From Siphonodentalium dalli (Eukaryota; Mollusca; Scaphopoda; Gadilida; Siphonodentaliidae), in the NCBI GenBank assembly GCA_032622095.1, contig CP136062.1, positions 138,466,351-138,530,350 on the forward strand: 64,000 bases of DNA. The letters are read 5' to 3'. Positions 1 through 10,199 of this stretch are shown piece after piece. A model generated the notes under the pieces. The model saw only the letters and a list, made by a program, of their open reading frames with translations. It was not told the DNA's origin and did no database searches. A program made the translations under genes and the position numbers. Each line of letters opens with the position of its first letter. Positions within the stretch are counted from its first letter, which is position 1.

Positions 1-460
1 AAGTGATTGAATACTAAAACCGAAACAGGTTTTTTTACCCAATAAAAACGAAACCGAAACGTAAATTCTATAACCTCCCAACACTATCTAAAAATCTTCC
101 GTCCATGACCACATTCGAACTTGGCCCGAGTCTTCTCAAATGTGAACCACGTACAAAATATCAAGAAATTCTGTTGAATATTGCTCAAGTTATCATGCAG
201 ACAAGGATGGATGGATGAACCAATGCGCTGATTATAACAGTCCTCCGAAACTTTTTGGGAATAATTTGCACAACTTCAATGTGTCGAGAAAGGATCAATA
301 ACTCTTAAAATAAAAAACATAAAAAACATTTCTATGTCAAAAAATGGCAATAATTCTGACTGAACTCAAAAACGCAGGTGCACAAGTTCCCATGCTTTAA
401 AATGTAATTGTCAATGACACTGTAGTTCAGCTTTGGAAGGAGTTAATATTTTGCTCAGCA
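1..460. other. No gene recognised
   Basis: AT-rich sequence with no exon-like reading frame, no terminal inverted repeat and no tandem structure that I can identify. It leads directly into the dispersed repeat that starts near 461. Confidence 0.4.
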
Positions 461-900
461 ATGAATAGAATGATAAAAGGAAAGTACACTAGAGGTGCCC
501 AGAAGATTCATATGAAGTTTGGCAATGATCGGATGAGGGGAATGGTCTGTAGGGTGTGCCAAATGATTCAGTCATACAAAGATAAATTCCAAGATGGCCA
601 CTGGCGGCCATGTTTTTCAACAAGTTTCGGTCAAAATAGGAGGCTCCCATCTGGAGGTCTGACACCACAAAGATCCATATGAAGTTTGGTGATCATCAGA
701 TGAGGGATGTGGTCTGTATGGAGTGCCAAAGGATTTAGCCATGCAAAGAGTAAAATCCAAGATGGCTGCCATGTTTTTCATCGAAATTCAGAAAAATTCA
801 ATATCTCCCATCTACCTGTATAGGTGACCCTGAAGCTACATATGCAGTTTGGTGAAGATCCGATGAGGGAAGTGGTCTGTAGGGAGTGCCGAAGGAAATT
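461..900 (+). repeat. Dispersed repeat, about 2.5 internal units
   Basis: Roughly 155-170-bp units recur here. Each contains a 'catatgaagtttggtgat' segment, then 'gatgaggg..gtggtctgta..gagtgcc', then 'aatccaagatggc'. The same motifs recur at 29465-29950, 42945-43160 and 49760-50310, so this is a multicopy dispersed repeat. The 73-codon frame across it is incidental. Confidence 0.65.
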
Positions 901-904
901 GTTG

Positions 905-2260
905 ACTCGCAGACGTCCACATGCATGGACTACGAATCAATTTTAGGGCCGATCATTTTTTTAATATACGTGAATGATATGGTAAACTCTACAACAATGG
1001 ACATCTTATCGTATGCCGACAACACCACACTGTTCACAAGCGGTAAAAATGGCGAACTAGTACACAGTTATGTCAACAATGAATTATCCAACGTATCCGA
1101 TTGGTGCTGCTGTAATAAACTTTCAATTAATATTAATAAAAGAAATTATATGCTTTTACACCCACAAAACAATGACAAAAAATGGAATACTTCGAAATTA
1201 AAGCTGAATAACATCGAATTGAACCGAATAGGGAATCTTGGTCGTGAATCCTCGACAAAATTTTTAGGCATCCACATTGATGAGAACTTGACATTCAAAA
1301 AGCACATATCAGTAATCTGCTCCAAAATATCACATGCAATCTACTGCATCAATAAGGTGAAACATTTTTCCCCAAGTAAAGCATTGAAAACATTGTACTA
1401 TGCACCGATTCAAAGTCACTTAGTTTATGGTATCCAAATATGGGGTCACGTTCCGGAAGTCAAGAAAATATTCCTATTACAAAAACGAGAATTGCGTATA
1501 ATATGCAATAAGAAGTACAGGAGCCACACAGATCCACTCTTTAAAAGAGAGAATATCTTGAAAATATATAACTTACATACTCTCAATTCCTCAATTTTCA
1601 TGCATGACTGGTGTTATAACCGCCTGCCCGCGTCTTTTGGAACGATGTACAACAAACGAGCAAAATCAACCCCAAGACACCCGAATCCCGTACTGTTAGA
1701 ACTTCCTAGAACTAAGTGGTCAGGAAAACTACCCCACCACGCCTTCCCCACAACATGGAACAATATGGAAAAAGACTATACTTGAAGAAGCGCTTACAGA
1801 TAGCCATGCTGAAGAATTACCCAGAAAATGTACGCTGTAAAACCAAAGGATGTCCCCGACTGTGCTCAATAAACACGAATATTCATTGTCATACTCGTAT
1901 AACCATAATACTACTCAAATAATTTTCTTCACATCTGCATGTGGACACACATCGCATTCTCGTTCCTAACATGCCCATATATACTACCATTCATCATAAA
2001 TGTTACTGTACACCATTATGATTTATCTAACGAGACTACGACCATATACCGCCAAATATACATATAAACGTTATATATATATTATTGTTAATTTGAATTA
2101 TCCCAAAACCTCACTCAACAAAGACTTTCCGACGATCTATATAGATTCTCATTTTGTTTACTTAAATAAAGATGGCGATATCTCTCGCCTGAAAAACATT
2201 GTAGCAACAGAAAACAAAATATTTTGTTCCTAATATACCCATGGAACTGGAACTGGAACC
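905..2260 (+). mobile_element. 5'-truncated non-LTR retrotransposon (LINE)
   Basis: The 3' part of a LINE. It holds the RT fragment described separately, about 450 bp of 3' UTR, and a short direct repeat of a tggaac unit near 2240-2262 that looks like a simple 3' tail. The 5' end joins the dispersed repeat near 900, as expected for target-primed insertion with 5' truncation. I could not define a target-site duplication. Confidence 0.7.
910..1785 (+). pseudogene. LINE reverse transcriptase C-terminal fragment, inactive
   Basis: The readable frame begins inside the RT domain at the conserved block ILGPIIFLIYVNDM. The next block is YADN where active enzymes have YADD, so one catalytic aspartate is replaced by asparagine. 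Thumb-like and C-terminal LINE sequence follows (FLGIHIDENLTFKKHIS, then HLVYGIQIWGHV) and ends at a normal stop. The endonuclease domain and the N-terminal RT blocks, including the first catalytic Asp, are missing. The initiator inside this frame is not a real start. The family resembles the CR1/Jockey-like group, but the clade is uncertain. Confidence 0.8.
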
Positions 2261-2501
2261 GAAACTGTTCATATGTTTTAGATAATTTGAACAGTTCAAA
2301 AAATTCCTATGGAGAGATAATACATTTTCGATCTGATAAATCGTCTGGATTGGCTCACAACCACGCCAATACTTGTTTGTGATATGCCCTAAGTACTAGA
2401 TTCTAGAAAGTTTTATATATGACTATAGTCTGTACATGTGCGTGGATCTGAAATACAAGCATCTATGCTATTACTTATAGTTATTGTTTTAGGGGGTAGC
2501 C

Positions 2502-3627
2502 AGGCCTGGAAATCTCAAGGCGGGCTGCCCGCCTACATCCCGCCTAGAATTTTCCAAGGCGGGCTTTTTATAGCCCGCCTCGTCTACGATAGGACATTTA
2601 TTATTTAGTTATTTTATTGTGTTTAATGAGTAAAATACTGCATCGAAATCGTAATTATATTGTACAGTGTGGGGACTGTGCGCATGCGTGACTTGACGGT
2701 AATGTCAAATGGGAATAATAGCGGAATCAGTAAATTCCGGAACGAACTGTTTCGTAAATCTGATCTTTTGATCGATTCTCACACATTTTATGACCAAAAT
2801 AAATAATTTCTCTTCATAAGATTGAGCTTACAATATATTTCACTGGATAAAATGACACATGTTTGTGGATAGTGAGAACCAAATGTCACTGTCCCAATTA
2901 AGTTCAACCTTTCGTTCCGTTTCCGGTTCCTATCAGTGAAAATTGTATTTAGCTTGCAGCCGTCTTTTATCGCTTCGATTGACAATATTTTAATATAATT
3001 AGCTAAATGTATCCACGTATTCTAGTTTACACTGTTATTCAATTATTAAAGTTCAGAAACTATTTTCTATGTCCCCAATTGCAAACACCCAGTAAATCTA
3101 TAGATAGCGACTTGACCGCTGCAAGCAGCAGTCTGCGATCGACAATGGAATATGGATTACTTTGAGAGAAAAGGCAGTCAATATTCAAGTGCAAATATAC
3201 TGGATTTAATATTGTTCTTGATTGTGTATTTTACGTAAAATTACACTTTCATGGAGAATGCTTTTAATGTGGACAAACTCACCCAATTCCGTTGCATGGG
3301 TTGGACACCGACTGACAAATTGTTGAGTACAAATACTCTTACATTTTGTTTCTTGTACATATAGATTATCACAACATATAAAACCATTTTATTACCATAA
3401 TTACTGTGGGGGATTTTGACATTCACAACTCTGTGGACACTTTGTTTCCACATGAAGAAAATTAATTTAAATGGAGTTATACAACATCAAAAATAGACAA
3501 ACTAACGGCAGTAGTAACTCAGATAAAATAAATCATAACTTTAAAAGTTGAGGAGGGCTATAGCCTTCCTAGGCATATCTAGGAGGGCTATTAATAGCCC
3601 TCCTGGATTTTCTAGATCGCCAGCCCT
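2502..3627. mobile_element. Non-autonomous hAT-like element, 8-bp TSD
   Basis: The element is bounded by gggtagcc at 2494-2501 and again at 3628-3635. The ends read AGGCCTGG and CCAGCCCT in inverted orientation. Each end carries a subterminal GGCGGGC- or GGAGGGC-type hairpin (2519-2580 and 3549-3606). No transposase frame is visible in 1126 bp. The 8-bp TSD points to hAT, and the short TIR is compatible with that. Confidence 0.75.
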
Positions 3628-3635
3628 GGGTAGCC

Positions 3636-3728
3636 CAATAGGGCTAGGCTACCCCCGACAATACACTGCTTTACTTTATTATGTATTACTGCCACTGTAT
3701 CATTCGTGTGTATTGTAAATAAACTATC
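3636..3728 (+). repeat. Fragment ending in (TATCC)n
   Basis: Sequence ending in three tatcc units at about 3707-3722, the style of simple-repeat tail seen at LINE or SINE 3' ends. The adjacent hAT element appears to have inserted at its left side. Confidence 0.4.
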
Positions 3729-4079
3729 CTATCCTATCCTACGGATGCCAACCGATAAGTTATCTTTGATCGGCCATTGCAAAACAATGTTTATTTATTA
3801 GCGACATTGTTTATTTCATAACTGGTGTTTGTTAGTAATTCTACTAAATAGCGCAGCTTTTGTTTTAACTTTCAACACTGTCCTTAATTGTTAGTATATT
3901 GTATTGTACCATAAAATATATTGATTGCTCAATTTAATGCAACTAATTCAACATTGGATTCTGGAGTAAACTTCTGGTGAACAATTAGTTGACTACCGGT
4001 AATCGTTTCAAACTTTCAACACTATAATTGTGAAATAAAAGATGTTTTTTTGCCAAATGACCACAAAATGACTACATGT
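3729..4079. other. No gene recognised
   Basis: AT-rich sequence to the right of the (TATCC)n tail and left of a minus-strand dispersed repeat fragment. No exon-like frame or repeat boundary is visible. Confidence 0.35.
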
Positions 4080-4260
4080 ATATGTCAACATCCATGCCAA
4101 ATTTCAGAATGAACCTACCAAAGGTACGACCTGTAGCGAATGCTTATGGAAATTGTTGACGAAGCACACACAAAAACGCACTGATGACCGATACCAACCG
4201 TGGCAATAGCTCAAACTGTCAAGATGAGCTAAAAATGAGTGACAAAACCTCGAGATATCC
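4080..4260 (-). repeat. Fragment of the 'agctca' dispersed repeat
   Basis: On the minus strand it reads 'ttttagctcat..gacagtttgagctattgccacggttggtat' and then a degraded 'ctacaggtcgtacc' segment. This matches the start of the copies at 42945 and 49760. It lies in intron 2 of the nucleoplasmin-like gene. Confidence 0.5.
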
Positions 4261-4514
4261 TTTCCCTTTGGTGATTAATAAGTATTCATGCCAAATTTGG
4301 CCTATGTTGCACTGTATGATGGCAGAGCTCCAAATTTTTTACAGACTGCTGTCTAAACTGAGTCTACTCCAAGCGAATGAAACTGACAAACTGAACCCAT
4401 TTCTAATTTTCTATACCCTGCAAAACTTTGTGCCTTTCTGGGGGATAATGAATCCTCAAGGAAAGAAAACTGCATAGTCCATGACAATCATCTTTAGTAT
4501 TACTTAATACTTAC

Positions 4515-4612
4515 ATGCTTCAGAAACAGTGTGTGCATCATATAGTCAGAGTCCCCATCCTCTTCGGCAAACGTCCATTCAACCTCTGACTTTTCTTTGG
4601 TCAACTCGCATC
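4515..4612 (-). CDS. Nucleoplasmin-like histone chaperone, coding exon 2
   Basis: A 98-bp exon with acceptor 'acattcag' just above 4612 and an excellent donor gtaagt just below 4515. It enters with two bases of a codon and leaves in phase 0. It encodes CELTKEKSEVEWTF, then an acidic run (EEDGDSD), then YMMHTLFLKH. This matches the first strands of the nucleoplasmin pentamer core, where FWGCEL precedes an acidic loop and a strand of the HxLxLK type. Joined to exon 1 the reading is ...EYFWG-CELTKE with a matching split glycine codon. Family members bind core histones and assemble chromatin in the nucleus. The remaining core and the acidic tail are not visible in the window. A hAT element ends 25 bp from the acceptor. 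Confidence 0.75.
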
Positions 4613-4640
4613 CTGAATGTACAAACAGATATGTTTAAGG

Positions 4641-5948
4641 TAGTGCTGAAATGGTTGACCTATTTTTGTAGCCGGTTAACCAGATATCCGCCATTTTCAA
4701 CCTATGGCTTTATACACTCATTATTTAGACCATAATATGTATCAATATATCATCATAATTTGATTTATTAACTGTATGGCTAACTCATGTAATGTTTACA
4801 CAGACATAGCTTGTATTAAACGGATGTAAATCACCAAACACAAACGGTAAAAAGCCATGTGTTGACAACTTGGCAGGTGACACAGTGAACTAAAACACAG
4901 TGTTTATAAATAGACGCGTCATGCTTGACCTGTTTGTATTGTAGTCACGACTGCTGCCTTTTTGTCGTTCTCGTTTGGGAAGAATATTGTGTGACCTATA
5001 TATATTTTCGTACATGCAAATCGCGGCAGCTTTTTATTGTCATTATAGCGATTGCGGGACTGGGCGAATATTAGGTCATTGCGACTCGGGTATTCTTCGG
5101 CGATTTGAGATTCATAGGATGACCAACGGCAGATAAACACAATTATGAAGTTTCTTGTTAAACTATGTAGTTAACAAATGAAAATTTAAAAAATCGGCCG
5201 AAAACCTGCTGAAAACAGTGTTTTCTGTTAGAACACACATCAAATGCTGATAATATTAATCATTGGGACGCAAACGAGTCCAACATTACTGCATGGCAAC
5301 ACCACTTCGAGGCGAGTTCATTGGAACTTCGTCCACTGAGATTACTCAAACTCAGTAATGTTAGAAGATTAAACCATGCGTACGTAAATTGGATTAATTC
5401 TACAGATTTCGCATTCTGCGAATTTCTTTTTGTTTTCGGAAATGCGCCCATCTGATTTACGCATTTCTTGAGTATCCATGATACCGTCTTACAGTGACTG
5501 AGAGTAGATGTCAAATGACCAGGCCGTACTCCATTGAAAACGATTGCATTGATCTTTACAGACGACTCAGTGGCGTCAGTGCACGTGTTTTACTGGACTC
5601 GGAACATCAAAGATGACGGCATGCATCTTTGATGTTTAGCCGACAAAGCCAGACTACTGGTATGTAACTTGTCATTCATGGAAGACTTTTATCTCGCACC
5701 AGATTTAGACTTTTAATAGATGTAATTTCGACTATACTCCTGAGAGTGATAAAGATTGTAGCAAACTTGATAAAGTACAAGTTGTTTAAAACCTACTGTT
5801 ATCAGTCTCGTGCTGAGTAAGGACCTAATATGTTAGTTTTTGTCGTTGGAATCGCGTGTGTGCAATATATAGCGGTTAACAGGTTGATCGTAGTTCAACC
5901 GGCTGTCGACAGTAGCCGGTTGTCAACCGGATATCCGTTTCAGCACTA
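4641..5948. mobile_element. Non-autonomous hAT-like element, perfect 8-bp TSD
   Basis: The element is bounded by gtttaagg at 4633-4640 and 5949-5956. Its termini are TAGTGCTGAAA and TTTCAGCACTA, followed by subterminal 'ggttaac' and 'atatccg' segments at both ends. No transposase is recognisable in 1308 bp. It sits in intron 1 of the nucleoplasmin-like gene, and its edge lies close to the exon 2 splice acceptor. Confidence 0.85.
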
Positions 5949-6250
5949 GTTTAAGGATCCGATCCGGGCATTCCAAAATTCACCATGATTGCATGATATT
6001 TGCCAACTTGTTTGGACCATATCAGCTGACCATAATGTCACCATATGGCTATTTTTTTTTAAAGAATTTGTAATCATTTCATGTTGAGAAAGATTTATTT
6101 TTGTCAATATGATGTATAATGCTGCAGTATTCATGATTAAATGCTACTTGTAGAAAAATTTGTAGTCCAGCAATTGATTCTTGCAAAATTAAATGTATTT
6201 TGAGCCCTGAATTATCAACATATTTGGTTCCAAAATAAATACCGACTTAA

Positions 6251-6893
6251 AGGGGTACTGTACACAGAGATAGGCGATTTTTTTGATTTACTCCCATTGA
6301 AATAACTTTCAAGTTAGATAGTTTTCGTGTTATATGAGTTTCGTATAAACCTAATTTAGCGATGAAAATCTTGATCTTGGAAACAAAAATATTACGATTT
6401 CAAACTACACGCCATGGTTTGACCTTCACCAGAGAAGACGCATGTCGCAGAAAGAACCGGAAGTTCATTGCTCACAGTTTCGATTGATGACTTCAATCTC
6501 TTCCATCGAACAATCTCGCTCCCTATAAAAATACTCGACGCTTTATGACTCTTGTTTCTTTCTCCTTTTTCCGAATCGGTTATAACGGGCCTTCCTTTTG
6601 CAGGTAACATGTTTTGTTTGCACTCAATAATGTTCGCGAACGGCCGTCGATAAAAGACACACAACAGATGCGATTTCAAGAACGGTAACTCGTAATGGCA
6701 TAATTCTCCATTTTATGACTCCAGCCATAAATTATTTTATATTAAATAATTCAATGTTACTTTTACGATAGCCTGTTAACCGGAACTTTTTCAGTAGACA
6801 TCGTCGACTCGAATTAGTTATTTTATAATATAATATTCATATTAGATCGCTATTGTCACTGGGAATTTATTGAAATTGGGGTACAGTACCCCT
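6251..6893. mobile_element. TTAA-bounded miniature element
   Basis: TTAA at 6247-6250 and 6894-6897 flanks inverted ends AGGGGTACTGTAC and GTACAGTACCCCT. The element is 643 bp long and has no transposase. TTAA targets are typical of piggyBac-like and Kolobok-like elements. A relative with similar ends lies at 58117-58463. Confidence 0.7.
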
Positions 6894-7950
6894 TTAAAAC
6901 TCCATGAATTAATTTTCGCTTTATAGCCTTTAATGATGGTTTAGAAAAATGTGGATTTCTAGCAACAAAAATGGTTCATGATAGTTTTGCTTCTATTTGG
7001 TCTTCAAGAAGATAAATTATCGGAATATGGAACTAAAAGTGTCTACATTGCATATTTTGATCAAACCGGCAGCATTATCCGTAACTTGGAAATGTCCGGA
7101 ACTGGGAAATTGATGAATATATAATTCAGAAATATACAATTCAATTGGATGACAATTAAAATTATTTATCCCAAGCTTGGATGCTTTATGTCAAGGTTGT
7201 TCTAAAATTAGGTCTATTTGCTTGTTCGATAAAAGCTAAAATCTCGCTGAATATCAGATATTGTCATTTGCCTACGACGTCGTCTGTTCGATACGACACT
7301 CCCAATGTGGGTTTTGTCAAATTTCCTCAATAAAAAATTATGATTTATTTGCAGTTGTAGCTAAGCTGTTTGTAGATTACACGGTAACCAAAATATCATT
7401 CCATTCATTTATGCCCAGGGAAAATCCTCATTCCACACAAGAGTAATGAATGGAATCAGCCCCATGAAGGTATATACCCAAAATCACAACGGTAAATTTT
7501 TCATTGCACATCAGCAATATATTGTTATAAATATCCTGAAGTTTCAATCCTAGTCGGTATGAAGGCCTACTAGTAGGCTATACATTACAAAGATTCATAA
7601 GTATTAAGATACTGTCATATTATTCAAGTTCTCATCCCGACAACAAACATATAGGACAGACCAATGCTGAAATGGACGAATTGACAATTGGACAAAACTG
7701 AAGACGAATTGACAGACAGACGGACACTGCTCATTTATGTACTAGTAAGCCCCCTGCCCCTGAATTTGTTTTCGAGGACAAAAAATAATGAAAAAAATAT
7801 TTTTTTTGTCGGAAAGTAGTCAACTTGTCAATTCACTGCCCCCAACATTCAACTTTGTCGAAGAATGAAGTCGCTTTGGCCTAAATTCCTCTATTAATAT
7901 TAGGCTCCAACTCCTAGGCTAGTCTTAACTTAGGTTAAGCCTTAGGGAAG
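6894..7950. other. Intron 1 of the nucleoplasmin-like gene, no further feature
   Basis: AT-rich sequence between the TTAA element and coding exon 1. I see no TIR pair or tandem repeat and no exon with good splice sites. Confidence 0.35.
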
Positions 7951-7960
7951 TTAGGCTAAC

Positions 7961-7994
7961 CCCAGAAATATTCTCTTGATTCCGCCAAGGCCAT
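7961..7994 (-). CDS. Nucleoplasmin-like histone chaperone, first coding exon
   Basis: The coding part starts at ATG 7994-7992 and reads MALAESREYFW plus the first base of a glycine codon, followed by GT (gttagc). The donor is weak beyond the GT. It splices in phase to 4515-4612 to give the family signature FWGCEL. The short N-terminal arm before the aromatic strand is typical of nucleoplasmin and NPM proteins. The 5' UTR presumably extends to higher coordinates; a 'cccaatg' CCAAT-like sequence lies near 8165 on this strand. Identification rests on only 44 residues across two exons. Confidence 0.7.
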
Positions 7995-7999
7995 GATAC

Positions 8000-8450
8000 C
8001 AAAAGCTGGATGCGTCTTGAGTCGAGAGGCGAATGCAATGAAAAGGTCGGTGAAGTCACAGACCCGTGACGAAATAGAGATTCTTGCACGAGGCCCATGC
8101 TTTTTTTATTGTCGTGATCACTACACGTGGGTGGGGAAACAGGAAGTCCTAAACAGATGATTTCATTGGGCTCCATTAGTACTCCGAGTTAGCAGAACAC
8201 ATATCGAGCATGACAAAATATGAGCGATTTTGTTTTTCAATTCAATTTTTATACAACATAGGCCTACAATAATTTATAAATTGAATAGAATAACAAAGAA
8301 ACACGAAGATGACGAAATAATAGACCCGACTATAAGGATCCCAATACCCAAAACGTCCAGCAATACTAAATGCACCCTAAAATTATGAAGCCCCTCAGCG
8401 ATAGTTTGTATTAATAAGTACAAGAAGGCTGCGTACCAGATGCATGGAAA
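8000..8450 (-). promoter_or_regulatory. Probable 5' UTR and promoter side of the nucleoplasmin-like gene
   Basis: This region lies directly upstream of the nucleoplasmin ATG on the minus strand. It is somewhat richer in CpG near 8020-8130 than the surroundings. The assignment is positional; no TATA box or initiator could be fixed. Confidence 0.3.
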
Positions 8451-8454
8451 AGCC

Positions 8455-9297
8455 AAACAGAAGTGCCGAATTGGCCATTGTCGCATGGTTCGTGCAAAAA
8501 GACACAAGATCTCCTAAACGTGCAAAAGACACATGATCTCCCAAATGTGCACACAAAAAAAAATCACACAGCATCTCAAAGTCTCAGAAAATAGATTTTA
8601 AAGATACTCAACCCGTAAAGAGGGTCCCCATCTCAACAGATTCCAACAACAACAATCCGATCGGAGGGTCCTATATTACTATTTCTTTGGCTTTGGGGGT
8701 AAAAAATATTTGATTCGAGTCGAGGAACCCATCAAACAAAGCTCAGAGTTATTAGATATTGATTTTTGAAATTTGTTATAAACTCGAGATCAGTACTACT
8801 AACTGCCGTAATCTGCTCTGGATGTGTTCTCCAAATCTATTCAAACAGACAAGGATGGATAACTCTAAAATCAAGTGGTAATTTTAACGCAATTTTGACT
8901 GAGTTCTGGGCCAGATAGTATTCCCGATAATGAAAAATAATAGATTTCTAAAATCGATATCTAACAAATCTGAGCTTTGATGGGTGACTTCCTCGACTCG
9001 AATCAAATATTTTTGACCCCCGAAGCCATTTAAATAGTAATTGAGAGGAGTTTTATCGGGTTGAGTACCTTTAAGTTAATCGAATAATAATTATTATTAC
9101 AATAATTATTTGTTTGTTATTTCGACTAACTTTTCAACCGAATTTGTTGGGTAGTCCATCCGCGTTACGGTTGGGTTTGAATATCGCAGACAGACGAGAC
9201 TAAAAGTTGAGATGTAGTGTGAATTTTTGCACATTTGCGAGATCATGGGTGTCTTTATGAATGACTGAGAGATCCAGGGGCGTCTTTTTCACGATTC
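8455..9297. mobile_element. Foldback element interrupted by a TTAA element
   Basis: The left arm at 8455-8597 contains repeats of 'gtgcaaaa..gacacaagatctcc' and ends 'agcatctcaaagtctcag'. The right arm at 9190-9297 carries the inverted motifs ('gttgagatgtagtgtg', 'tttgcacatttgcgagatc'). The compact relative at 35331-35678 shows the same two arms without the insertion. The LINE at 9302 adjoins its right end. Confidence 0.55.
8602..9070. mobile_element. TTAA-bounded element with long inverted arms
   Basis: TTAA at 8598-8601 and 9071-9074 flanks ends AGATACTCAACCC and GGGTTGAGTACCT. The arms share further inverted blocks: a 'ttactatttctttggcttt' side against 'ccgaagccatttaaatagtaat', and 'gattcgagtcgagga' against 'tcctcgactcgaatc'. 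It is 469 bp long and nested in the foldback element. A left-truncated relative lies at 34395-34806. Confidence 0.65.
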
Positions 9298-9301
9298 AAA
9301 A

Positions 9302-10102
9302 TTATATAGACCTACTGATGACAAATAAAAACAAATCAAGTAAAAAACGAAAGCAAACAATATATATATGTTCTGCTAAAATTTTCAATTGTGGGGGCGG
9401 GGGTGGGTTCTTTAGAGCCCTATAGGGGAAGTTCTGCTCAATACTATGGCAATGATAGTAGTATGGATGTGTGTATATACGATCGTCAGCAAGTGACTCT
9501 TTAAACTTGTCCAGGTTGGTACAATTTTTTACACACTCTGGCAGTCTATTCCAATCGCTTATTGTAGAGGGTAAAAATGTATCTTTATAAATATCCTTTG
9601 TGGCGTCCAATGGTAGTCGTATTGCATGATGTCTAAGATTATAACCGGTTTGGTTTTCAGAGTGACAAATATAATTTCGTAGGTACACGGGTGCTGTACT
9701 ATTAACTATTTTGTGGAATTGTATAAGCTTTTGTTTTTTCCTCCTTGATGCCAGGGTCTCCCAACCAGTATCTAATAGTAGGCTCTCTTTACTGGCGCTG
9801 TTCGTCGCTCCAGTAACGATCCTTGCCATTTCAAATTGTATTTTCTCTATATCATTGCTGAGATAATTAGGACAATTATCCCATACTGGTGATGCATATT
9901 CAAGCACTGGTCTTACATAGGCAAAGTATATTCTTTCCAGTGTTTTACGGTTCAATGTAAATCTGTGTTTCCTAACTAGATTAACCCGTTTCCATGCCTT
10001 TTCGATCGTGATGCGGATGTGTGTGCACCACGTACCTCGGTTATTGAAGATCAGTCCGAGGTGTTTATGAAAAGGAACTTCGATTAAGGTGGTAGTTCCC
10101 AT
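9302..10102 (-). pseudogene. LINE ORF2 C-terminal part, frameshifted
   Basis: Continues the preceding RT with HLGLIFN, then YVRPVLEYASPVWDN and a region typical of LINE C-termini. It is in a different frame from the endonuclease-RT part. The frame changes across a run of 13 G on the plus strand (10110-10122), so a one-base length change there explains the break. Its apparent ATG at 10102 is not a true start. Together with the TAA at 10200-10202 there are two lesions, unless the homopolymer length is a sequencing error. Confidence 0.8.
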
Positions 10103-10199
10103 AGTTAGTGGGGGGGGGGGGGTGGTGGACGTCTGTATCCTTTCTTGCTATTAACATTGATTCGGTTTTTAGTGGATTGAACTCGACAAGCCATTTTTT

